Notes under the pieces: model-generated | What the model saw: the letters and a program-made list of their open reading frames with translations, nothing else | What the model was told of the DNA's origin: nothing | Database searches by the model: none | Made by a program: the position numbers and the translations under genes | From: Clostridium sp. Marseille-P2415 | GTDB taxonomy: Bacteria > Bacillota > Clostridia > Lachnospirales > Lachnospiraceae | NCBI RefSeq assembly: GCF_900155545.1 | Contig: NZ_LT732526.1 | Location: 2,999,543 to 3,063,542, forward strand | DNA length: 64,000 bases | Direction: 5' to 3' | Shown here: positions 37,154 to 46,005 of the stretch, piece after piece | Position numbering within the stretch: the stretch's first letter is position 1 | Layout of the letters: each line of letters opens with the position of its first letter

Positions 37154-37855
37154 TTAAGAATTCCGTTCCAGCGATTTTATCAATCTCCTGTTATAAGTCA
37201 AATGCATGTTCATGGCACATCTGGCTCCCTCGGGATCTCCCTGCTCAATGCAGTCCACAATTTCCCTGTGTGTGTCAATAGTTTCTTTGCCAAGCCTGGA
37301 GCTTGTGATGTCCACAAACAGAGCTATGGATGAATTGATGACAGGAACCAGCTTTTCCACCACCGCATTGCCGCTGCAGGCAGCAATCTGTTTGTGGAAG
37401 AGGATATCCGCCTCCGTATGGCTCTCTCCCCGGTTAATAAAATCCTCTACCCGGTCTCTTTGCTTCTTAAGTTCCTCTACCTGTTCCGGAGAAGCGTTCC
37501 TTGCCGCCATGGCGGCAATCTCCGGCTCCAGCATCAGGCGGACGCTTAAGAGATCCAGAGCCAGGTGAGTCTTGTCCTTTAAAAAAGCGAGCCCCAGCGG
37601 ATCATCTACGATTCCCTGGCGCGCCGATACAAACGTCCCGGCTCCCCGCCGTATCTCCAGGATCTGCCTGGAAACCAGAATCTTAATGGCTTCCCTTATG
37701 GTTCCCCGGCCCACTCCAATGGCCTCTGCCAGTTCGAACTCATTGGGGATCTTCGCTCCCACCTCCAGGCCTTTTTCAAGGATATTGTTCATGATATGTT
37801 CCGCAACCTGTTCAGCCAGAGGTTTCTTTTTACAGGATTCCAGCTCCTCACCCAT
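37154..37855 (-). CDS. GntR-family (FadR/FCD) transcriptional regulator
   Basis: 233 residues. GntR winged helix (LEVGAKIPNEFELAEAIGVG, RGTIREAIKILVSRQILE) then an all-helical FCD sensor domain with the metal-ligand region DILFHKQIAACSGN and EIVDCIEQGDPEGARCAMN. Such regulators usually sense small organic or sugar acids. GGAGG upstream. Placed between RpiB and the dehydratase, it probably controls that sugar-acid group. Confidence 0.92.
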   Translation of the reverse strand: MGEELESCKKKPLAEQVAEHIMNNILEKGLEVGAKIPNEFELAEAIGVGRGTIREAIKILVSRQILEIRRGAGTFVSARQGIVDDPLGLAFLKDKTHLALDLLSVRLMLEPEIAAMAARNASPEQVEELKKQRDRVEDFINRGESHTEADILFHKQIAACSGNAVVEKLVPVINSSIALFVDITSSRLGKETIDTHREIVDCIEQGDPEGARCAMNMHLTYNRRLIKSLERNS

Positions 37856-37878
37856 AAGCTTCCTCCTTTACCGTTTCC

Positions 37879-38319
37879 CTATCTGTTTTCGATGTCCATT
37901 ACCATATCTACGCGGCGCTGATGTCTTCCGCCCTCGTATTTGGCATCCAGCCATTCTTCCGTAATCATCTTTGCCATTTCTATGCCGATCACCCGTGCTC
38001 CGAAGCAAAGCACATTAGAATCATTGTGCATTCTGGAAAGCTTTGCCGTATACGGTTCGCTGCAGACACAGGCACGGATTCCCTTAACCTTATTGCAGGC
38101 AAGTGAGATACCGACACCGGTTCCGCAGATCGCGATGCCCAGATCCGCTTCTTTGTCCGCAACTGCGCGTCCTACCTTTTCACCGTATTCCGGATAATCA
38201 CAGCTTTCTGTGGCATTGGTTCCAAAATCAATGACTTCATAACCTTTGCTCTCTACAAATTCCTTAACAGCATTCTTCATTTCTATGGCCGTATGGTCAT
38301 TTCCCATTGCAATCTTCAT
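37879..38319 (-). CDS. rpiB: RpiB/LacAB-family sugar-phosphate isomerase
   Basis: 146 residues from the ATG at 38319 (AGGAG seven bases upstream). Motifs KIAMGNDHTAIEMK, GTNATESCDYPEYGEKV and the active-site cysteine loop AICGTGVGISLACNKVKGIR match ribose-5-phosphate isomerase B. It should interconvert ribose-5-P and ribulose-5-P, or allose-6-P/allulose-6-P. Just upstream of the GntR gene (24-base gap). The ending KYEGGRHQRRVDMVMDIE is typical. Confidence 0.93.
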   Translation of the reverse strand: MKIAMGNDHTAIEMKNAVKEFVESKGYEVIDFGTNATESCDYPEYGEKVGRAVADKEADLGIAICGTGVGISLACNKVKGIRACVCSEPYTAKLSRMHNDSNVLCFGARVIGIEMAKMITEEWLDAKYEGGRHQRRVDMVMDIENR

Positions 38320-38462
38320 CATTTTTCTCCTGTTATCGCTCCAGCCGCCAATGGAACATACAGGCATGCTCCCCCGGCTCGCTGTCCGTTTAAAATAGAT
38401 TCGGCATAAACATACCATAAATGCCGGATTTAATCAAGTTCTATCGCTTCATTCCGCTTCTG

Positions 38463-39572
38463 TTAAGCCTGGCGGCCATAAAAGGAAACGATCCGGTCCA
38501 GTCTAGCTCCCATATTGGCGAGTAAAAGATCCGCAGTCGTAAGGGCTGCCATGGCCTCCACGACCACCACCGCACGCGGTACAACAATGGGGTCATGCCG
38601 TCCTTTGATCTCAATTTCTGTTTCCTCTCCCTGGCGGGTCACGGTTTTCTGGGGCTGAGCGATAGATGGCGTAGGTTTAAACGCGGCCCGCAAAACCACC
38701 TGGGAACCGTCGCTGATCCCGCCCAGAATCCCTCCGGCATGGTTGGTGGTCTTTTCCACACCTTTTTTATCACCCTTACAAAATCCATCGTTATTCCGGG
38801 ACCCTAAAGCATGAGCGGCTGCGAAACCATCTCCGATTTCAAAGCCTTTTACCGCCCCGATGGACATGACCGCCTTTGCCAGAGCCGCATCATATTTTTC
38901 AAACACCGGATCACCGATGCCGGCCGGCACGCCGTCAATGACGCATTCCACCACGCCTCCCACTGAATCCAGCTTTCCCATCATCTGCTCCAGATATTCT
39001 TCTGCAAGAGCTGCCGTTTCCTTATCCGGCATGAAAAGGCGGTTTTCATCCCGTTCCTCCATATGAAACTGTTCCGGTTTTATCTCAAAAGGACCCACAG
39101 ATTTTGTGTAAGCAGTTACCGTAATTCCCAGGTGCTTTAAAAAGCAGGCGGCAATGGCACCGGCCGCCACCCTTCCGATGGTCTCCCTGCCGGAGGAACG
39201 GCCGCCCCCGCGGTAATCCCGAAACCCAAATTTTTCATCAAAGGTAAAATCCGCATGGCCCGGACGGTAGACCTCCATGATGCTGCCGTAATCCTTAGAG
39301 CGCTGGTCCGTGTTCCATATCACCATGGAAATGGGAGTCCCTGTGGTCTTCCCCTCAAAAACCCCGGACAGAATCTCCACCTGGTCAGCTTCCTTACGCT
39401 TCGTGGTAAACCTGCTCTGACCCGGTTTTCTCCGGTCAAGGTATTGCTGAATATCCGTCTCTTCTAATTTAAGCCCTGCCGGACATCCATCCACCACAAC
39501 ACCGATGGCCTTTCCGTGTGATTCCCCCCAGGTCGTTACCTTCCATATTGTCCCCAGTGTTGATCCTGCCAT
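38463..39572 (-). CDS. aroC: chorismate synthase
   Basis: 369 residues from the ATG at 39572 (GGAGAG upstream). The open frame extends through the tandem repeats to 39707, but that extension is an artefact of repeat sequence. Makes chorismate from EPSP using reduced FMN. Motifs: TWGESHGKAIGVVVDGCPAG, RPGHADFTFDEKFGFRDYRG, GRSSGRETIGRVAAGA, GAVKGFEIGDG and KPTPSIAQPQ. Other shikimate genes are not adjacent. Confidence 0.97.
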   Translation of the reverse strand: MAGSTLGTIWKVTTWGESHGKAIGVVVDGCPAGLKLEETDIQQYLDRRKPGQSRFTTKRKEADQVEILSGVFEGKTTGTPISMVIWNTDQRSKDYGSIMEVYRPGHADFTFDEKFGFRDYRGGGRSSGRETIGRVAAGAIAACFLKHLGITVTAYTKSVGPFEIKPEQFHMEERDENRLFMPDKETAALAEEYLEQMMGKLDSVGGVVECVIDGVPAGIGDPVFEKYDAALAKAVMSIGAVKGFEIGDGFAAAHALGSRNNDGFCKGDKKGVEKTTNHAGGILGGISDGSQVVLRAAFKPTPSIAQPQKTVTRQGEETEIEIKGRHDPIVVPRAVVVVEAMAALTTADLLLANMGARLDRIVSFYGRQA

Positions 39573-39588
39573 GTCTCTCTCTCCTTTC

Positions 39589-39796
39589 CTCTTTCCTGCC
39601 CACGCTTTTTGGGCATAAAGGGATACCTGTAAGGTGTTTCCTCTTTCCTGCCCATGTTTTCTGGGCATAAAGGGATACCTGTAAGGTGTTTCCTCTTTCC
39701 TGCCCACGCTTTTTGGGCATAAAGGGATACCTGTAAGGTGCTTCCTCTTTCCTGCCCACGCTTTTTGGGCATAAAGGGATACCTGTAAGGTATTTA
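39589..39796. repeat. four tandem 52-bp repeats between lactonase-like gene and aroC
   Basis: Four near-identical 52-base units begin at 39589, 39641, 39693 and 39745. Each starts CTCTTTCCTGCCCA and contains TGCCC ... GGGCA, so each can fold a small hairpin. Unit 2 differs most (ATGTTTTC for ACGCTTTT). The last unit touches the stop codon of the lactonase-like gene. Since 52 is not a multiple of three, the units run through all frames and are not coding. Confidence 0.95.
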
Positions 39797-40852
39797 TTCG
39801 CTGACTTTCACGATCACACAGCTGTTGGGCTCATTGACCCGGAGCTCCTTGCCGTTCATGACGAGAAGGCCCTTTGTGTAATCAACCGTAAAAAATGTAA
39901 TGCTTCCGGTCTCATGATTGATCGAAGCGATATGCTTGTCATCCGGCATAACGCAGATATCCTTCGGATAGCTTCCGCTTATGGGCAGACAGCATAAGTA
40001 TTCCAGTAACCCTGTCCTGGGGTCACGGTCATAGACCGTAACGGTATTATCTCCCGCATTGCTGCAGAACATGTGCGTTTCATCATTGGACAGCCGTATG
40101 GAACTCGCCGCTGTAAGCTGGGTAAGAGGCTTTGGCCCTGTGGTGGAGATGGTCTGTATCTTCTCGATCTTCGGCTGGTGCTCTCCTGTCTCATAGGTGA
40201 ATACATCAATGACATTCTTTAATTCATAGAGAAGATAGAAGAACTTCCCGTCGGCACTGAAACGGAAGCATTTGGGGGCGGATTCCAGATTGCAGCGGAT
40301 GGTATCGACCAAGATCATCTCTTCATCTTTTTCGTCAAAACGGTAAATCTTAACCTGGTCAATTCCCAGATCTGCCACCATGATAAATTTTCCATCCGGC
40401 GTTCTTCTGGAACAGCTCACATGGGGACGGAAGTTTCTCTCCGCCACGCTGCCAAGGCCCTTGTGGAATACTCCGGTCACAATACTGCCTACGGAACCGT
40501 CCTCATTTAACCGCAGTATCGTGGACTTTCCATCGTGGTACCCTGATACAAAGATGTATTTATCCTCTTTATCAGTGGATAAATGGCAGCCTCTCATTCC
40601 CTTTATATTGGCTGAGTTAAGCCTTGTAATGGAGCCATTTTCATGAATGCGGAAAGACACAACTCCTTCGTCCGCAATGGAATAAAGAGTCTTTCCATCG
40701 TTAGCGGCTGTCACATAAGAAGAGTTATCAACTTCAACCTCACATCTGGGAATAAAACGGCCCTTTTCCACGTCAACATCATAAACGGTAATACCCTTAG
40801 CCTGTCCATTGTAGGAATAGGAACCTACATAAGCCATATATTTGCCTTTCAT
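39794..40852 (-). CDS. lactonase-family beta-propeller (6-phosphogluconolactonase-like)
   Basis: 352 residues, seven-bladed propeller of the YbhE/Pgl type (PF10282-like): KYMAYVGSYSYNGQAKGITV, GCHLSTDKEDKYIFVSGYHD, RPHVSCSRRTPDGKFIMVAD, CFRFSADGKFFYLLYEL and SYPKDICVMPDDKHIASINH. Possible role: hydrolysis of 6-phosphogluconolactone or another sugar lactone. Together with RpiB and the IlvD/Edd enzyme it hints at sugar-acid breakdown. AGGAGG nine bases before the ATG. Confidence 0.85.
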   Translation of the reverse strand: MKGKYMAYVGSYSYNGQAKGITVYDVDVEKGRFIPRCEVEVDNSSYVTAANDGKTLYSIADEGVVSFRIHENGSITRLNSANIKGMRGCHLSTDKEDKYIFVSGYHDGKSTILRLNEDGSVGSIVTGVFHKGLGSVAERNFRPHVSCSRRTPDGKFIMVADLGIDQVKIYRFDEKDEEMILVDTIRCNLESAPKCFRFSADGKFFYLLYELKNVIDVFTYETGEHQPKIEKIQTISTTGPKPLTQLTAASSIRLSNDETHMFCSNAGDNTVTVYDRDPRTGLLEYLCCLPISGSYPKDICVMPDDKHIASINHETGSITFFTVDYTKGLLVMNGKELRVNEPNSCVIVKVSE

Positions 40853-40919
40853 AATACATTTCCTCCTGGAATCTTCCTTGTGTAAACTAAAAATATCATA
40901 TCATAAGTTCACGTATTTG

Positions 40920-40939
40920 TTAAGGAAAAACTTCCTTAA
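40920..40939. promoter_or_regulatory. palindrome in the divergent regulator region
   Basis: TTAAGGAA-AAAC-TTCCTTAA just upstream of the -35 box of the XRE-cupin gene. It may be an operator for that regulator or a weak terminator. Confidence 0.45.
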
Positions 40940-40945
40940 AAACTA

Positions 40946-40973
40946 TTGACATACAATGAAAAACAAGTATAAT
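40946..40973 (+). promoter_or_regulatory. consensus sigma-A promoter of the pot operon
   Basis: TTGACA (40946-40951), 16 bases, TATAAT (40968-40973). Both hexamers match consensus exactly. Confidence 0.85.
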
Positions 40974-40997
40974 GTATTTTGCTGCGTGTTTATTATT

Positions 40998-41012
40998 ACT
41001 AAACTTTTTAGT
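40998..41012. promoter_or_regulatory. operator candidate downstream of the pot promoter
   Basis: ACTAAA-CTT-TTTAGT, a perfect inverted repeat about 25 bases after the -10 box, well placed for repression by the XRE-cupin regulator encoded next. Confidence 0.5.
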
Positions 41013-41074
41013 TATATTTATCGTCAGTTAGTATAAGTAAACTTTCAGCTTATCATTACAAAAAGGAGGAGCAT

Positions 41075-41608
41075 ATGGATATAGGTACAAAATTAAAAGA
41101 GCTGCGGGTCTTAAAAGGGCTTACCCAGGAAGAGCTGGCTGACCGCGCAGAGCTGTCAAAGGGGTTCATATCCCAGCTGGAAAGGGACTTGACCTCCCCA
41201 TCCATTGCGACTCTTATGGATATTTTACAGTGCCTCGGAACCTCCATCGGAGAATTTTTCAATGAAAGCCCGGAGGAACAGATCGTATTCGGCAAAGCCG
41301 ATTACTTTGAGAAACATGACACAGACCTTAAGAATGAAATCAAATGGATCATTCCTAATGCACAGAAAAACATGATGGAGCCGATCCTTCTCACCCTGGA
41401 GGCCGGCGGAGAGACCTATCCGGACAATCCCCATGAAGGCGAGGAATTCGGCTACGTCTTACAGGGAAATATTTCCATTCATATAGGAAGTAAAACATAT
41501 AAAGCAAAAAAGGGGGAATCCTTTTACTTTATATCGGATAAAAAACATTATTTAAGCAGCAAGGCCGGCGCTATCCTCATCTGGGTAAGCTCCCCGCCAA
41601 GCTTTTGA
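41075..41608 (+). CDS. XRE-family regulator with C-terminal cupin domain (PuuR-like)
   Basis: 177 residues. Helix-turn-helix at about 5-60 (LKELRVLKGLTQEELADRAE, LSKGFISQLERDLTSPSIAT) and a cupin barrel at about 105-175 (HEGEEFGYVLQGNISIHIG, KKGESFYFISDKKHYL). This is the architecture of polyamine-responsive regulators placed before potABCD. It should bind a polyamine or related ligand in the cupin and control the operon it heads. GGAGG before the ATG. Confidence 0.92.
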   Translation: MDIGTKLKELRVLKGLTQEELADRAELSKGFISQLERDLTSPSIATLMDILQCLGTSIGEFFNESPEEQIVFGKADYFEKHDTDLKNEIKWIIPNAQKNMMEPILLTLEAGGETYPDNPHEGEEFGYVLQGNISIHIGSKTYKAKKGESFYFISDKKHYLSSKAGAILIWVSSPPSF

Positions 41609-41625
41609 CAGGAGGATAAAAGGTC

Positions 41626-42702
41626 ATGGGACAGCCATTAATTGATTTAAGGAATATCACAAAAAGCTTTGACGGTACCATGGTACTGGATGATTTGAAT
41701 CTCTCCGTAAAGGAGAACACATTTGTTACCTTGTTAGGGCCCAGTGGCTGCGGCAAGACCACAACACTTCGTATCATCGGCGGGTTTGAAAGCCCCAATC
41801 AGGGGCAGGTGATTTTCGACGGACAGGACATCACAAGCCTCCCTCCCAATAAACGGCAGTTAAACACCGTTTTCCAGAAATACGCCCTGTTTACCCACAT
41901 GTCCATAGCGGATAATATTGCCTTCGGCTTAAAGATCAAAAATAAGCCCAGGGCCTACATTCAGGATAAGATCAAATACGCCTTAAAGCTTGTTAACTTA
42001 GACGGCTATGAAAACCGCACGGCAGATTCCTTAAGCGGCGGCCAGCAGCAGCGTATTGCCATCGCCAGGGCCATCGTAAATGAGCCCAGAGTCCTTCTGT
42101 TAGATGAGCCTTTGGGCGCTCTGGACCTAAAGCTCCGCCAAGACATGCAGTATGAGCTGATCCGGCTGAAAAATGAGCTGGGCATCACCTTCATTTATGT
42201 CACTCATGACCAGGAAGAGGCACTGACCATGTCCGACACCATTGTTGTCATGAACCAGGGCTATATCCAGCAGATGGGTTCCCCGGAAAACATCTACAAC
42301 GAGCCGGAAAATGCCTTTGTGGCAGACTTTATCGGAGAAAGCAACATCGTACCGGGTACCATGATACAGGATGAGCTGGTTGAAATCTTTCACGCGAAAT
42401 TCGTCTGTGTGGACAAAGGCTTTGGGACCAACACCCCTGTTGATGTGGTGATCCGCCCGGAAGACATCGACTTGGTGGAACCTGAAGAAGGCACACTGAC
42501 CGGCTTTGTGACTCATTTAATTTTCAAGGGCGTTCATTATGAAATGGAAGTAACCACGCCGGATGGCTTTGAATGGCTGGTACACAGCACGGATATGTTC
42601 CCGGTCGGGCAGAAGGTGGGAATCCATGTGAACCCATTCGACATTCAGATCATGAACAAGCCGGCTTCGGAAGATGAGGAGGCTGTGGGTGTCAATGAGT
42701 AA
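41626..42702 (+). CDS. potA: spermidine/putrescine ABC transporter ATPase
   Basis: 358 residues. Walker [21 protein letters not shown], signature [16 protein letters not shown], Walker [21 protein letters not shown] and H-loop [14 protein letters not shown]. The C-terminal TOBE domain ([16 protein letters not shown]) is present. It powers the PotB/PotC channel from the cytoplasmic side. 17 bases after the regulator gene, AGGAGG start. Confidence 0.96.
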   Translation: MGQPLIDLRNITKSFDGTMVLDDLNLSVKENTFVTLLGPSGCGKTTTLRIIGGFESPNQGQVIFDGQDITSLPPNKRQLNTVFQKYALFTHMSIADNIAFGLKIKNKPRAYIQDKIKYALKLVNLDGYENRTADSLSGGQQQRIAIARAIVNEPRVLLLDEPLGALDLKLRQDMQYELIRLKNELGITFIYVTHDQEEALTMSDTIVVMNQGYIQQMGSPENIYNEPENAFVADFIGESNIVPGTMIQDELVEIFHAKFVCVDKGFGTNTPVDVVIRPEDIDLVEPEEGTLTGFVTHLIFKGVHYEMEVTTPDGFEWLVHSTDMFPVGQKVGIHVNPFDIQIMNKPASEDEEAVGVNE

Positions 42703-43507
42703 AAAATTATTATCCGGTCCTTATATCATGTGGATGATCGGCTTTATCATGATCCCACTGGGATTAATCGTATTTTACGGGCTGACGGACCGTTCCGGGG
42801 CTTTTACCCTGGCCAATGTCCTGTCCATTGCTACGGCAGAGCATGCAAAGGCCTTATGGCTTTCCCTGGGACTTTCCCTTATCAGCACGGTTCTCTGCCT
42901 GATCCTCGCTTATCCTCTGGCTTTGATCCTGCGGTCCAGGGGAATGGGACAGGGAAGCTTTATCGTTTTTATCTTTATCCTTCCCATGTGGATGAACTTT
43001 CTTCTGCGCACCCTGGCCTGGCAGACCCTGCTTGAAAAAAGCGGAGTCATTAACGGGATTTTATCCGCACTCCGTCTGCCGAACCAGAACCTGATCAACA
43101 CACCGGGAGCCATTATCCTTGGCATGGTTTACAATTTCCTGCCTTTCATGGTTCTCCCCATTTACAACGTGCTGACAAAAATCGATGATAATGTCATAAA
43201 CGCCGCCAGGGATTTAGGGGCCAATGCCATACAGGTCCTGTTCCGGATCCTGCTTCCCTTGAGCATTCCCGGAATCGTAAGCGGCATCACCATGGTATTC
43301 GTACCGGCCCTCACCACATTCGTCATCTCAAACCTTTTAGGCGGAAGCAAGATCCTGTTGATAGGCAATGTCATCGAGCAGGAATTTACAAAGGGAGACA
43401 ACTGGAACTTAGGCTCCGGCCTTTCCCTGGTCTTAATGGTATTTATTCTGATCAGCATGGCGCTTATCGCCAAATATGATAAGAACGGGGAGGGAACGGC
43501 ATTCTGA
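42695..43507 (+). CDS. potB: spermidine/putrescine ABC transporter permease
   Basis: 270 residues from the ATG at 42695, which overlaps the potA stop by eight bases; a frame extension to 42674 is unlikely. Six membrane segments, and the EAA loop [20 protein letters not shown] contacts PotA. Also the typical PotB motif [20 protein letters not shown]. Forms the membrane channel with PotC. Confidence 0.95.
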   Translation: MSKKLLSGPYIMWMIGFIMIPLGLIVFYGLTDRSGAFTLANVLSIATAEHAKALWLSLGLSLISTVLCLILAYPLALILRSRGMGQGSFIVFIFILPMWMNFLLRTLAWQTLLEKSGVINGILSALRLPNQNLINTPGAIILGMVYNFLPFMVLPIYNVLTKIDDNVINAARDLGANAIQVLFRILLPLSIPGIVSGITMVFVPALTTFVISNLLGGSKILLIGNVIEQEFTKGDNWNLGSGLSLVLMVFILISMALIAKYDKNGEGTAF

Positions 43508-44295
43508 TGAACAGAAAGACTGGTTTTATCAAACGTTTTATCCAGGATTTTTACTTAAGTTTTATACTGGTATTTTTATATGCACCCATTGCCACCATGG
43601 CAGTGCTGTCCTTTAACAGCTCCAAGTCCCGCACCCAGTGGGGAGGCTTTACCACCCGCTGGTACGGGGAGCTGTTCTCCAGCAGCACCATTATGACAGC
43701 ACTTTACAATACTCTGCTGATCGCATTTTTATCTTCTCTGATCGCGGTCATCATCGGTACGGCGGCAGCCATTGCCATCAACAGCATGAAGCGGGTCCCC
43801 CGTTCCCTGCTCATGGGGATCACCAACATCCCCATGCTGAACGCGGATATCGTAACAGGAATCTCTCTCATGCTGGCGTTTATCGCCTTTGGGATTTCCT
43901 TAGGCTTTCGGACCATTTTAATTTCACATATTACCTTTAACATTCCTTATGTCATTTTAAGTGTCATGCCGAAGTTAAAGCAGACGGATAAAAGTACCTA
44001 TGAAGCGGCCATGGACTTAGGAGCCACCCCGGTTTCCGCTTTCTTCCGGGTTGTGTTCCCGGACATTCTTCCGGGCGTGCTTTCCGGATTTTTGCTGGCC
44101 TTTACCATGTCGCTCGATGATTTCATCATCACCCACTTTACAAGAGGAGCCGGCATCAATACATTATCCACTTTAATCTACAGCGAAGTGCGGCGGGGAA
44201 TCAAGCCTTCCATGTACGCACTGTCAACCATCATCTTTGTCACGGTACTGATGCTGCTTTTAATCACCAATTTCGCACCAAAACGGAAAAAATAA
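43507..44295 (+). CDS. potC: spermidine/putrescine ABC transporter permease
   Basis: 262 residues. Begins in the potB stop (TGATG). Six membrane segments and the EAA loop TYEAAMDLGATPVSAFFRVV; the PotC-type motif FTMSLDDFIITHFTRGAGIN is intact. Partner of PotB. Confidence 0.95.
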   Translation: MNRKTGFIKRFIQDFYLSFILVFLYAPIATMAVLSFNSSKSRTQWGGFTTRWYGELFSSSTIMTALYNTLLIAFLSSLIAVIIGTAAAIAINSMKRVPRSLLMGITNIPMLNADIVTGISLMLAFIAFGISLGFRTILISHITFNIPYVILSVMPKLKQTDKSTYEAAMDLGATPVSAFFRVVFPDILPGVLSGFLLAFTMSLDDFIITHFTRGAGINTLSTLIYSEVRRGIKPSMYALSTIIFVTVLMLLLITNFAPKRKK

Positions 44296-44310
44296 TAGGA
44301 GAACGATCAC

Positions 44311-45408
44311 ATGAAAAAAAGATTATTTAAGGTTATGGCCGCCGGCGCTCTGGCAGTTCTTTCCGCCTCCCTGTTAAGCGGCTGCGGAAAGTCCGCGGCC
44401 AAGGCAGGAAGCGCCGGAGAAGTTTACGTATACAACTGGGGAGAATACATTGACGAATCGGTGATCAAACAGTTTGAGGATGAGACCGGGATCAAGGTCA
44501 TTTATGATATGTTTGAAACCAACGAGGAAATGTATCCTGTCATCGAGGCAGGCGGCGTCAAATACGACGTGGTATGCCCTTCCGATTACATGATCCAGAA
44601 AATGGCAGAGAACAATCTTCTGGCAGAGATCAATTTTGACAATGTGCCCAACTTAAAGGAGATCGATCCCAAGTATCTGGAAATGTCAAAGAGCTTTGAC
44701 CCGGAAAACAAATACTCGGTTCCGTACTGCTGGGGAACGGTGGGTATCCTGTATAATACCAGCATGGTGGACCCGGAAGATGCTCCCACCAAATGGTCCG
44801 ATCTCTGGGACGAAAAATACAAGGACAACATCCTGATGCAGGACAGCGTCCGGGATGCCTTTATGGTGGCCTTAAAATCCCTGGGATATTCCATGAATAC
44901 CACCAATGTGGCAGAAATAAATGAAGCAAAAGAACTGCTGATCCGGCAGAAGCCTCTGGTTCAGGCTTATGTCATCGATCAGGTGCGGGATAAAATGATC
45001 GGCGGTGAGGCTGCTGTGGGCGTGATCTATTCCGGTGAAATGCTCTACATCCAGAACGAAGTAAAGGATCTGGGCCTTGACTACTCCCTGGAATATGTGA
45101 TTCCCGAGGAAGGGACCAATCTCTGGCTGGATTCCTGGGTGATCCCGGCGAATGCGCCAAACAAGGAAAATGCAGAAAAATGGATCAATTTCCTGTGCCG
45201 TCCTGACATTGCCAAGAAAAACTTCGAATACATCACCTATCCGACTCCGAACAAGGGGGCATTCGATTTACTTGATCCGGAATTTCAGAACAACAAGGCT
45301 GTTTTCCCGGATGCAGATACATTAAAGAACAGTGAAGTATACCAATACCTTGGCGACGAGGTGGATTCTCTTTACAACGAGGCCTGGAAAGAGGTAAAAT
45401 CCAATTAA
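44311..45408 (+). CDS. potD: spermidine/putrescine-binding lipoprotein
   Basis: 365 residues. Signal peptide with lipobox LSGC near residues 23-26. The PotD fold is clear: VYVYNWGEYIDESVIKQFED, VVCPSDYMIQKMAENNLLAE, YCWGTVGILYNTSMVDPEDA and WLDSWVIPANAPNKENAEKW. The acidic and aromatic residues that bind polyamines are in this framework, but putrescine versus spermidine preference cannot be read. AGGAG before the ATG. Confidence 0.95.
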   Translation: MKKRLFKVMAAGALAVLSASLLSGCGKSAAKAGSAGEVYVYNWGEYIDESVIKQFEDETGIKVIYDMFETNEEMYPVIEAGGVKYDVVCPSDYMIQKMAENNLLAEINFDNVPNLKEIDPKYLEMSKSFDPENKYSVPYCWGTVGILYNTSMVDPEDAPTKWSDLWDEKYKDNILMQDSVRDAFMVALKSLGYSMNTTNVAEINEAKELLIRQKPLVQAYVIDQVRDKMIGGEAAVGVIYSGEMLYIQNEVKDLGLDYSLEYVIPEEGTNLWLDSWVIPANAPNKENAEKWINFLCRPDIAKKNFEYITYPTPNKGAFDLLDPEFQNNKAVFPDADTLKNSEVYQYLGDEVDSLYNEAWKEVKSN

Positions 45409-45431
45409 TCACATACAAGATGGAGGAAACT

Positions 45432-45755
45432 ATGGTTGAAAACCTGGAATTAATCCTGCGCCAGGTGGTCGATATGACCATTCTGCTTTTTGAGTTCATG
45501 GGCGTTATCGTCATTATCCTGGCAGGTCTTCGCGGAATTTACGACTACATCAAGCACAATCCTGAAATCCGCTTAAATCTGGCCCAGGGCATGGCTCTTG
45601 GACTGGAATTCAAGCTTGGCAGCGAGATCCTGCGCACCGTAGTGGTCCGGGAGTTGTCAGAAGTGGCCGTCGTAGCCGCTATCATTGTCCTGCGGGCGGC
45701 ACTGACCTTCCTGATCCACTGGGAGATCAAGGTGGAGAAGGAAGCGGAAAAATAA
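45432..45755 (+). CDS. DUF1622 membrane protein
   Basis: About 107 residues from the ATG at 45432 (GGAGG five bases upstream). Two to three membrane helices (MTILLFEFMGVIVIILAGL, VAVVAAIIVLRAALTFLIH) and the family core NPEIRLNLAQGMALGLEFKL. Function unknown. Only 23 bases after potD and before the terminator, so it is the last gene of the pot operon. Its 3' end and terminator are duplicated at 54405-54546. Confidence 0.88.
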   Translation: MVENLELILRQVVDMTILLFEFMGVIVIILAGLRGIYDYIKHNPEIRLNLAQGMALGLEFKLGSEILRTVVVRELSEVAVVAAIIVLRAALTFLIHWEIKVEKEAEK

Positions 45756-45817
45756 TATTGTGACACATAAGAAACGACTCCAGGAATATGGCTGCCTGGA
45801 GTCGCTTTGACTGTGGT
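45672..45817 (+). repeat. repeat A, copy 1: 3' end of DUF1622 gene plus terminator
   Basis: The last 28 codons of the DUF1622 gene, the spacer and the hairpin recur in the same orientation at 54405-54546 with scattered substitutions. This copy is the intact one. Confidence 0.9.
45775..45804 (+). terminator. terminator of the pot operon
   Basis: Perfect stem CGACTCCAGG / CCTGGAGTCG with a 10-base loop, followed by CTTTG. Confidence 0.85.
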
Positions 45818-46005
45818 AAATGCGCTTAAACTGTCTTATTATCACTTAGGACTATTCTGTTATTTCTTTCGAAAATCCATATATTCTAATAATTTAATAG
45901 CATTTCCATGAAAGCAAGCAGGTACTGGGGGAGGAGCGTGGCTTTTAGAGAATGCCCATTACGCTCGTTTGATGTTTCCAAATCACTCTTCTGATTTCTT
46001 CTTGC

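Noticed and set aside
39469..39772. Several reverse-strand frames with repeated GRKEE / YRYPFMP-type peptides
   Set aside because: They are the 52-bp tandem repeat read in different frames; the unit length is not a multiple of three and no ribosome site supports them.
40860..41074. Polyamine riboswitch ahead of the pot operon
   Set aside because: The stretch shows a consensus promoter and small palindromes fitting protein operators, but no large structured leader.
45860..46000. A reverse-strand reading with SHAPPPVPACFHGNAIKLLE near 45900
   Set aside because: It looked protein-like, but it is short, interrupted by stops and I recognise no family, so it is not reported as a gene.
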